From Verrucomicrobiales bacterium (lineage in GTDB: Bacteria; Verrucomicrobiota; Verrucomicrobiia; Limisphaerales; UBA1100): DNA of 6,805 nt. Shown here one piece after another: positions 1 to 5,492 of this stretch. The DNA is taken from the NCBI GenBank assembly GCA_011523245.1, contig WTHG01000145.1, forward strand, positions 1 to 6,805, written 5' to 3'. Both the position numbers and the translations under genes were made by a program. The notes beneath the pieces were generated by a model, which was not told the DNA's origin, did no database searches, and saw nothing but the letters and a program-made list of their open reading frames with translations. How positions within the stretch are numbered: the first letter of the stretch is position 1; each line of letters begins with the position of its first letter.

Positions 1-1
1 G

Positions 2-121
2 GATAAGGTGGTGAAGGGTGCATTGGCACCGATGCCGCCGCCACCGCCAGTGACGGATGACGAGATCAAGGCGCTGTTGGCTTACGTAAAAAGCCTGAGC
101 AAGACTGAAAAGAAGAAATAA
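2..121 (+). CDS. C-terminal end of a class I c-type cytochrome (partial, 5' end outside window)
   Basis: Only the last 39 codons are present, read in frame from base 2 to a TAA at 119-121. The tail has the usual end of a small class I cytochrome c. A Met in an A-P-M-P-P context (codon at 32-34) is the probable sixth haem iron ligand. It is followed by V-T-D-D-E-I and a final helix A-L-L-A-Y-V-K-S-L, then a Lys-rich end. The CXXCH haem site must lie upstream of the window. Five consecutive prolines follow the Met, more than the usual two or three residues of this loop. The next gene starts 7 bases after the stop, so this cytochrome is very probably co-transcribed with the CcoN/CcoO-like genes and may deliver electrons to them. 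Family assignment is fairly secure from the Met loop plus last helix; the exact subtype cannot be told. Confidence 0.72.
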   Translation, partial: DKVVKGALAPMPPPPPVTDDEIKALLAYVKSLSKTEKKK

Positions 122-128
122 ATTTTTG

Positions 129-1583
129 ATGAGCGAAGAGGGCACACATAACGCGCCATCCGCGCCAGAGGTAAACCCGGAGGAGATCAATGCCTCCTGC
201 CGAGGACCTGTGTTGTTTTTGTTCATGAGCGCGGCACTCTGGGCCGTACAGGCAACGGGAGTGGGGCTGTTGGGCTCGTTCAAGATGCATGTGCCCGGGT
301 TTTTGGCCGATTGCCCCTTCCTCACCTACGGCCGCTTACAGGCGAATGCTTGGGTGGCGTTTCTGTACGGATTTGCGGGGAACGCCGGTTTGGGGCTGAC
401 TCTATGGATGTTGAGTCGCTTGCGTGGTATGCCGTTGTCGCGACCCGGTTTTGTATTTGCGGGCGCGTTTCTCTGGAACGCCGGGGTAACCGCCGCCATG
501 GTGGGCATCACCATGGGCGATCAACCAGGTATTGCCGGTTACGAATTGCCTGCCTACGCCAGCCGCGTACTATTGATCGGTCAGGCTTTCATCGCGTTTA
601 GTGCTATAATTACCTATTTCTCACGTCGCCATCAGCAGTTGTATCCTAGCTCGTGGTTTTTAATTGCGGCTTTGGTAGCATTCCCTTGGATAGTAGGGAC
701 GGCACATTGGTTGCTGGTTGAAACTCCGGTGCGAGGAGCGGCACAGATTCCCGTGGCGCACTGGGCCGTGACTAGCCTGCAACAAATCTGGCTCGGTTGC
801 ATAGGCTTGGCAGCAATCCTGTATTTCATTCCGAAAATTACCGGCCGCGAATTATACAGTCGCCAATGGGCGGCGTTCGGATTCTGGATGCTGCTGATTC
901 TCGGCGGTTGGGTAAACCTGAACAGTGGCTCCCCAGTGCCGGTCTGGTCGATCAAGCTCAGCCAATACGCCTCGGCGCTATTTATCTTTGTGTTAATCGC
1001 CATCGGCTGGAACATGCGGCAAACCGCCAAAGGCGTGCCGTTGCTCGGATCGAATGACCTGACACTACAGTGCATGGGCTTCTCGCTGGGCGCGTGGCTT
1101 ATCACCGCGCTCTTTACCTTCGGTAACGCCTATTCAGACTGGAACAGCTTACTACAGTTCACCTATGCGGGCACAGCCATGCGCCAATTCTTCGCTTGGG
1201 GATTCTTCGCAATGGCGATGTTTGGCGCGGTGTATTATGTGGCACCGCGATTGTTCAGTGGCGAAGTGGATTGGGCTTGCTCCGGAACCTACAAATGGAT
1301 CTTTCGCCTGACCGCAGCCGGCGCTTTGGTGATTCTGCTGGCCGGCTTGGGCATGTCCTACGGGCACGGCCACGCAATGCAGGCTGGGTCGGCCGATGTG
1401 CTAAAGAAAGCGCTAATGCCCATGCGTATCGCATTCCTTGGCGAAATCTTGTTCTTCCTGTCCAGTTTGATTTTCCTTGGCAGCATTGCTTGTCTGTTCT
1501 TCCGAAATTACGGAGGTGATTGTAGCCCGATGGCGCTGATTCGAAAATGTCGTTTGGTAAAAACCACAGGAGGTGCTGAATGA
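129..1583 (+). CDS. CcoN-like haem-copper oxidase subunit I homologue lacking the canonical metal ligands
   Basis: This 484-residue protein has about 12 predicted membrane helices (roughly 27-50, 71-98, 106-130, 143-164, 174-199, 206-235, 246-264, 278-295, 312-332, 346-373, 390-409, 432-458), the number and length expected of cbb3 oxidase subunit I. Family anchors remain: T-Y-G-R-L (66-70) before helix 2, Y-F-I-P-K (232-236) after helix 6, F-W (252-253) in helix 7, and G-A-V-Y-Y-V-A-P-R-L (366-375) at the end of helix 10. Aligning these with CcoN motifs from memory, the ligand sites are gone. The helix 2 haem-b His falls in a 3-residue deletion, the helix 6 CuB His is near Thr215, the helix 7 His-His is Asn265-Ser266, the active-site Tyr is Gly259, and the helix 10 His-X-His is Met351-Arg-Gln353. 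It should therefore not reduce oxygen. The ATG at 129 is chosen over an in-frame TTG at 126; its Shine-Dalgarno is weak. The stop overlaps the next start (ATGA). Automatic pipelines would probably call it cbb3 oxidase subunit I. Inferred role: membrane scaffold of an electron-transfer complex. Confidence 0.8.
   Translation: MSEEGTHNAPSAPEVNPEEINASCRGPVLFLFMSAALWAVQATGVGLLGSFKMHVPGFLADCPFLTYGRLQANAWVAFLYGFAGNAGLGLTLWMLSRLRGMPLSRPGFVFAGAFLWNAGVTAAMVGITMGDQPGIAGYELPAYASRVLLIGQAFIAFSAIITYFSRRHQQLYPSSWFLIAALVAFPWIVGTAHWLLVETPVRGAAQIPVAHWAVTSLQQIWLGCIGLAAILYFIPKITGRELYSRQWAAFGFWMLLILGGWVNLNSGSPVPVWSIKLSQYASALFIFVLIAIGWNMRQTAKGVPLLGSNDLTLQCMGFSLGAWLITALFTFGNAYSDWNSLLQFTYAGTAMRQFFAWGFFAMAMFGAVYYVAPRLFSGEVDWACSGTYKWIFRLTAAGALVILLAGLGMSYGHGHAMQAGSADVLKKALMPMRIAFLGEILFFLSSLIFLGSIACLFFRNYGGDCSPMALIRKCRLVKTTGGAE
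1568..1573 (+). promoter_or_regulatory. Strong Shine-Dalgarno of the CcoO-like gene
   Basis: AGGAGG lies 6 bases before the ATG at 1580, inside the last codons of the CcoN-like gene. With the ATGA overlap it fixes the start and suggests translational coupling of the two membrane subunits. Confidence 0.8.
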
Positions 1584-2725
1584 ATAAGTCTCCATGGATT
1601 TTCTTGGGTGTGTTATTTGCGCTTAGCCTCTCCTGGTGGGGTATGGTTTTTGGTCCAGCCTCGCAAGTTAACGCGGCCAAGGTGGATCTAGGCGACGGAA
1701 CATCACTGCGCCCGCGTTCAGGTTTGGCCCAGCAAGGCGAACAAATTTACCGCGAGAATGGTTGCTACTACTGCCACACCCGCACCGCAACCGGCGGGAC
1801 TTTTGGGTATGAGATTCAAATTACCCAATTCGGAGCAGATGAAGATCTGACGCGGGAAATCATTGGCGAGAAATATGCGGCCAAAAAGATTTTTGAAAAG
1901 GCTTTTGCTTTCAAAGCAGTGGCAGCGGCCCGCGACGCCAAGAAAGCAGCCAGTGAGGAGGTGAAAGCGGAAGGCGCGGATGTCGAGGCAGCCGAAGCGG
2001 CTTTGGAACAAGCTGCGGAAGCGTTAAAGGATGCGAAGGAGGCGGCCAATGCCATCAAAATAGATGAAACCCTTATCGCCTTGGGGATTTCCGGTGTTAC
2101 GATTGAAGGGGATTTGGCCGGTGAACTGGGCTTGCCCATCGAGATGAGTGAAGGGGACAAAGCCGAGGTTGCCAATGCGACATTTGCTGTGAGCGAGGGG
2201 GTCGAGCAGTGGGAAGAAATCAAAGACACAGTGCGGGCACTGAAGGATCGCGCAGGCGCACAATTCAAGCTGCTGCCTCTCGCCGATGATTGGCCGGACG
2301 TCGTAAATGGCGTGGCACGCCGTCAGAGTGTTTCCCGAGATTTCCTCTTTGACGCGCATGCTATGCCGGGCGTGATGCGTGTGGGCCCTTGCCTCAGCAA
2401 TGTGGGAGCACGTCAAATCGATCTGAATGCCTTGTATGCCAAAATTTATAACTCACAGGCCGGGGGGCAGAGTTCGCATATGCCGCCTTACAAATATTTG
2501 TTTAATGTACGCGCTGCGGAAGAGGATGAAAAACTTCCTGCGAATGCGGTGACCATCTCCACCGAGGACGGAGTGATATCGGTTGAGTCCGGCTTTGTTG
2601 TCACGCCGACGACTAAGGCGCGGGCTTTAGCTGCTTATCTGCAAAGCCTCCGCAACGACAAGGGGCTGCCCGAGGCGCCGTTGCCGGATGTGCGGGAGAT
2701 CAGCAACCCTAAGGAAGGCGAGTAA
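1580..2725 (+). CDS. ccoO: CcoO-like membrane-anchored monoheme cytochrome c with a large internal insertion
   Basis: This 381-residue protein resembles cbb3 oxidase subunit II (CcoO/FixO), which anchors in the membrane and passes electrons from its covalent haem c to subunit I. One N-terminal membrane helix (about 5-24) leads to a haem domain outside the cytoplasmic membrane. The haem site is C62-Y-Y-C65-H66. The axial Met is M301 in H-M-P-P-Y, preceded by G-P-C-L-S-N-V-G-A-R (269-278), which matches the family's G-P-D-L loop except that Cys271 replaces Asp. In ordinary CcoO the Cys-to-Met distance is about 70-75 residues (from memory); here it is about 239. The extra residues, about 71-236, include a stretch rich in Ala, Lys and Glu (about 100-160) that should be helical or coiled coil, then a mixed segment; family similarity resumes near D-D-W-P (236-239). 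The reading frame is intact, so this is a real insertion and not a frameshift. The neighbouring CcoN-like subunit lacks metal ligands, so the symbol marks homology rather than proven oxidase function. Confidence 0.83.
   Translation: MNKSPWIFLGVLFALSLSWWGMVFGPASQVNAAKVDLGDGTSLRPRSGLAQQGEQIYRENGCYYCHTRTATGGTFGYEIQITQFGADEDLTREIIGEKYAAKKIFEKAFAFKAVAAARDAKKAASEEVKAEGADVEAAEAALEQAAEALKDAKEAANAIKIDETLIALGISGVTIEGDLAGELGLPIEMSEGDKAEVANATFAVSEGVEQWEEIKDTVRALKDRAGAQFKLLPLADDWPDVVNGVARRQSVSRDFLFDAHAMPGVMRVGPCLSNVGARQIDLNALYAKIYNSQAGGQSSHMPPYKYLFNVRAAEEDEKLPANAVTISTEDGVISVESGFVVTPTTKARALAAYLQSLRNDKGLPEAPLPDVREISNPKEGE
2711..2718 (+). promoter_or_regulatory. Shine-Dalgarno deciding the start of the following cytochrome gene
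   Basis: AAGGAAGG ends 8 bases before the ATG at 2727. It favours that start over the in-frame ATG at 2688, which lies inside the preceding gene and would add 13 residues without family character. Confidence 0.7.
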
Positions 2726-2726
2726 G

Positions 2727-3341
2727 ATGGAAGAAAAGCATTCCAACCTGAACTTGAAAGAGCATGGCGAACCGGCTGCGGGAAATTCCCAGATGCCTGT
2801 GAGCATCATGGTGGTGCTCACGCTGCTCGGTTATATCGGATGTTACAAGGTCGATGAATTGAACGCCAATTTCGCGGCCAACGTGCACGCGCCTTTTGGG
2901 AGCCCGGATGAAGTGGCCTCGCTGGCGCCGTCCGAGGCGGAATTGATTTTCGGCAAAGGAAAACAGATTTATGCCAACTGTCAGGGCTGTCATCAGCCCA
3001 ACGGTGGCGGTACTCCCGGACAAATCCCGCCGTTGGTGAATTCCTCCTGGGTGAAAGGCGATCCCAAATTGGCCGCTGCTATTGTGCTGAACGGATTGCA
3101 GGGCCCTATCGCTGTGAATGGTACTCCATACAATGGGGCTATGACGGCCGTTGGGGCGGCTTGGTCGGACGAGGAAATTGCCGCCGTGCTCACTTATATT
3201 CGCCAGGCTTGGGGTAACGGCGAAGAATTGGTGACGGCGGATCAAGTGGCTGAGGCTCGAACCATGATTAAGGACTCTGGTCATCAGGGAACGTGGAATA
3301 AGGCATCGCTGGACGCCGCCGGTTTTGCCACGCCTGAATAA
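2727..3341 (+). CDS. Membrane-anchored monoheme class I cytochrome c, third subunit of the cbb3-like cluster
   Basis: This 204-residue protein has a short polar N-terminus, one membrane helix (about 23-40) and a single cytochrome c domain (about 68-162). Haem attachment is C85-Q-G-C88-H89. The likely axial Met is M139 in Y-N-G-A-M-T-A, followed by the closing helix W-S-D-E-E-I-A-A-V-L-T-Y-I-R (146-159). About 42 residues follow the haem domain (A-D-Q-V-A-E-A-R and beyond) with no motif I recognise. By position after a CcoO-like gene it stands where CcoP would, but CcoP normally has two haems and this has one, so the CcoP name is not used. The N-terminal anchor and domain order put the haem outside the cytoplasmic membrane. 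It starts one base after the preceding stop with a good Shine-Dalgarno, and a terminator lies about 20 bases after its own stop, so it is the last gene of the operon. Probable role: electron entry or exit for the complex. Confidence 0.84.
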   Translation: MEEKHSNLNLKEHGEPAAGNSQMPVSIMVVLTLLGYIGCYKVDELNANFAANVHAPFGSPDEVASLAPSEAELIFGKGKQIYANCQGCHQPNGGGTPGQIPPLVNSSWVKGDPKLAAAIVLNGLQGPIAVNGTPYNGAMTAVGAAWSDEEIAAVLTYIRQAWGNGEELVTADQVAEARTMIKDSGHQGTWNKASLDAAGFATPE

Positions 3342-3362
3342 TTTTTTCGCTAATTCTTCCGG

Positions 3363-3392
3363 CCCAATGCTTTAAGGCGTTGGGTCTTTTTT
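3363..3392 (+). terminator. Rho-independent terminator ending the cytochrome operon
   Basis: An 8-bp stem, CCCAATGC paired with GCGTTGGG (one G-U wobble), has a 6-base loop (TTTAAG) and is followed directly by TCTTTTTT. It starts 21 bases after the stop of the last cytochrome gene and separates it from dprA. Confidence 0.88.
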
Positions 3393-3455
3393 GATGCCCA
3401 ATAGCGGCCGCGGGTTTGGCTTGTCGTTAGGGCGTTTGCGTAATACGACCCTCTC

Positions 3456-4544
3456 ATGGATTCCCGCGAGGCATTGGTTGCCCTGAATCTGTTGCCGGAT
3501 ATCGGGCCGGTACGGGTGCGGAACTTGTTATCTCGATTTGGTTCTGCTCAAGCAGTGTTGGTCGCGACTCAGGGCGATCTCTTGCAGGTGGACAAAGTGG
3601 GCGTCAAGGCAGCCAACAATATAAATCGTTGGCGCGAGTTGGTGGACTTGGACTTGGAACTGAAGCGCATCGACCAATTCGGCGCGACCATTATCACGAC
3701 GGATGACTCCGCGTACCCCGCATTGTTGCGGGAGATTTATGACCCGCCGCTGGTGTTGTACGCGCGGGGAGAACTGAAGCCGAAGGATGCGCATGCCATC
3801 GCGATGGTCGGTACGCGGCAAACGACTCTATACGGCCGCCAGACCGCTGAGCGGTTGGCTCGGCAATTGGCGGCCTCGGGGGTGACGGTTGTAAGCGGGG
3901 GTGCTCGGGGCATTGACAGCGCGGCGCACGAAGGGGCATTGCGATCCGGTGGGCGAACGATCGCCGTGCTCGGCACGGGGCTGGACATTGTATATCCGGC
4001 TGAGAACGTCAAACTTTACGAGCGTATTGCTGAGCAAGGCGCGGTGATCACGCAGTTTCCGTTTGGACGCCGGGGCGACAAGCAGAGTTTTCCCATTCGT
4101 AACCGCATTGTCGCGGGCATGACGCAAGGCACGGTAGTCGTGGAAGCAAATCGTGCCAGCGGGGCACTCATTACCGCCAACTTTGCCGCAGAGTATGGGC
4201 GCACGGTATACGCTGTGCCTGGGCGCATTGATTCGCCGCGCAGTGCGGGATGCCATGATTTGATTAAGGACGGTGCGCAGCTTTGTGAATCGGCCGAGGA
4301 TGTGCTCGCCGAATTTGCCCATCTCAATGCCATCGCGCCCGAGGAGGGCAAACGCCCCATGCCGACCCTCTCACATCCGGAACAGCAGATTTACAACGTA
4401 CTCACCCATGAGGCAATGCAGCAGGATGAGGTCATTCGCCGCACTGAATTGCCTGCGTCCCAAGTTTCCGTAGCGTTATTGCAGTTGGAGATGAAAAAAC
4501 TGATTCAACAGCATCCGGGACGTTTGTTCACTCGGTCTCGGTGA
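3456..4544 (+). CDS. dprA: DNA-processing protein DprA (Smf)
   Basis: DprA binds incoming single-stranded DNA in the cytoplasm during natural transformation and loads RecA onto it. This 362-residue protein is full length and has all three expected parts. There is an N-terminal helix-hairpin-helix region (L-L-P-D-I-G-P-V-R, 12-20, and a second such element near 42-56). The central Rossmann-like domain carries V-G-T-R (118-121), S-G-G-A-R-G-I-D-S-A-A-H (147-158), G-T-G-L-D-I-V-Y-P (173-181), F-P-I-R-N-R-I-V-A-G-M (212-222), S-G-A-L-I-T-A (235-241) and V-P-G-R (254-257). A C-terminal winged-helix domain spans about 305-362. No key motif is missing. The ATG at 3456 gives the normal N-terminus, but no Shine-Dalgarno precedes it; the bases before it are pyrimidine-rich. 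It follows a terminator, so it needs its own promoter, which I could not place. The partner topA often seen next to dprA is absent, and no other competence gene is visible. DprA is also widespread in bacteria not known to be competent. Confidence 0.96.
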   Translation: MDSREALVALNLLPDIGPVRVRNLLSRFGSAQAVLVATQGDLLQVDKVGVKAANNINRWRELVDLDLELKRIDQFGATIITTDDSAYPALLREIYDPPLVLYARGELKPKDAHAIAMVGTRQTTLYGRQTAERLARQLAASGVTVVSGGARGIDSAAHEGALRSGGRTIAVLGTGLDIVYPAENVKLYERIAEQGAVITQFPFGRRGDKQSFPIRNRIVAGMTQGTVVVEANRASGALITANFAAEYGRTVYAVPGRIDSPRSAGCHDLIKDGAQLCESAEDVLAEFAHLNAIAPEEGKRPMPTLSHPEQQIYNVLTHEAMQQDEVIRRTELPASQVSVALLQLEMKKLIQQHPGRLFTRSR

Positions 4545-4626
4545 GCTTAGATTTATGTAGGTGCGAGCGTCTGTCATTTAGCCGAATTCATTTGCCCAAA
4601 CATTAATGCCTCTCTAGCCTTTCGGC
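4545..4626. other. Short intergenic gap, dprA to isomerase-like gene
   Basis: These 82 bases hold no convincing terminator, promoter or Shine-Dalgarno. Whether dprA reads through into the next gene cannot be decided from the sequence. Confidence 0.5.
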
Positions 4627-5487
4627 ATGAATCGTCGTGATTTCTGCAAAACCGCCGGGGCTGCTGCTGCGGTGGCGGCCACAACCACTCTCCAAGCCGA
4701 GGATAAAAAGCGCGCGCGCGCCAACCAGGGGCTGATTTACAAGTCCGTCAAGTGGGGCGGACAGCCGAACCTGCCACGCATGAAGAAGCTGAAGGAGCTG
4801 GGCTTTGACGGCATCGAGGGCAGTGCGCCGGGCATGAACGTCGGTGCCCTGCGAAAGGCCTGCGACGAGGTGGGCCTGCCGATGCACGGGGTGGTGTACA
4901 ACAAGCATTGGCAAAAGCGCTTGTCCTCGCCGGTGGAAGCCGAGCGCGACGAAAGCCGCAAGGGGCTTGAGGCGGCCATTCGGGAATCAAAGGCGGTTGG
5001 CGGTTCTTCTGTGTTGCTGGTGCCCGGAGTGGTGCGGGGTGAGGATAAAAACGAATCGCACGAGCAGGTGTGGGAGCGATCGATTGCGGAAATTCGCAAG
5101 GTCATTCCGCTCGCCAGCAAGCTGGGCATTCATGTGCTGATCGAAACGGTTTGGAACGGTTTCTGTTACAAGCCGGAACAATTCCGCGATTACCTGGATG
5201 AGATCAACAACCCGTGGGTGCAGGCGTACTACGATATCGGCAACATGCAGAAATTCGCGCCGAGCCACGATTGGATCCGCATCCTCGGCAACCGCAACGT
5301 GAAGCTGGATGTGAAGGATTGGGGCAAGAAGAACGGCTTCTGCCCGCTCGGCCAGGGCGATGTAGAGTGGGACAAGGTGCGCGCTGAGCTGAAGAAAATA
5401 GGCTTCAACGGCTGGGTTACCCGCGAGGGCGGCGACGGCGGCGACGAGAAAACCGCCGCCCTGATGGACGAGTTGCTCGACCTTTAA
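4627..5487 (+). CDS. Tat-exported sugar phosphate isomerase/epimerase-like TIM-barrel protein
   Basis: This 286-residue protein begins with a twin-arginine export signal: N-R-R-D-F-C-K (2-8), then an Ala-rich hydrophobic stretch (10-21) and a plausible cleavage site after L-Q-A (22-24). The rest is a xylose-isomerase-like (AP endonuclease 2-type) TIM barrel. Candidate metal-site residues are Glu173 (L-I-E-T-V-W-N-G-F), Asp203 (Y-Y-D-I-G-N-M) and Glu267 (T-R-E-G-G-D). At the strand where many relatives have a metal-binding His, this protein has Asp228 in K-L-D-V-K-D-W. H94 (K-H-W) may also be in the active site. Related proteins isomerise or epimerise sugars or their oxidised derivatives; a periplasmic location argues against a phosphorylated substrate. 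The ATG at 4627 is kept because only it gives the Tat signal; there is no Shine-Dalgarno. The ceramidase-like gene starts 5 bases after its stop, so the two are probably co-transcribed. The fold is certain enough; the substrate is unknown. Confidence 0.87.
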   Translation: MNRRDFCKTAGAAAAVAATTTLQAEDKKRARANQGLIYKSVKWGGQPNLPRMKKLKELGFDGIEGSAPGMNVGALRKACDEVGLPMHGVVYNKHWQKRLSSPVEAERDESRKGLEAAIRESKAVGGSSVLLVPGVVRGEDKNESHEQVWERSIAEIRKVIPLASKLGIHVLIETVWNGFCYKPEQFRDYLDEINNPWVQAYYDIGNMQKFAPSHDWIRILGNRNVKLDVKDWGKKNGFCPLGQGDVEWDKVRAELKKIGFNGWVTREGGDGGDEKTAALMDELLDL

Positions 5488-5492
5488 TCGCC

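Noticed and set aside
126..128. TTG as start of the CcoN-like gene
   Set aside because: An in-frame ATG follows at once at 129; the TTG adds only one residue and has no better ribosome site.
180..192. GGAGGAGA followed by ATG at 190, resembling an ideal ribosome site and start
   Set aside because: The ATG is out of frame with the CcoN-like protein and opens no long frame; the purine run encodes in-frame Glu codons.
129..1583. Nitric oxide reductase NorB as the identity of the CcoN-like protein
   Set aside because: NorB also needs conserved His and Glu metal ligands, which are missing, and the partner genes resemble CcoO rather than NorC.
1816..2268. 150-codon open frame on the minus strand, Ser/Ala-rich
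   Set aside because: It is the antisense of the Ala/Lys/Glu-rich coiled-coil insertion, whose codon bias keeps the opposite strand open; no family features or start signal.
2688..2726. Upstream in-frame ATG for the third cytochrome gene
   Set aside because: It lies inside the CcoO-like gene and lacks a ribosome site, while the ATG at 2727 has AAGGAAGG at good spacing.
3416..3446. Possible promoter for dprA (TTGGCT and TAATAC)
   Set aside because: The spacer is 19 bases and both boxes match the consensus poorly; not enough to call.
4606..4628. ATGCC/GGCAT inverted repeat covering the start of the isomerase-like gene
   Set aside because: Only 5 bp with a 13-base loop; such a pairing is expected by chance.
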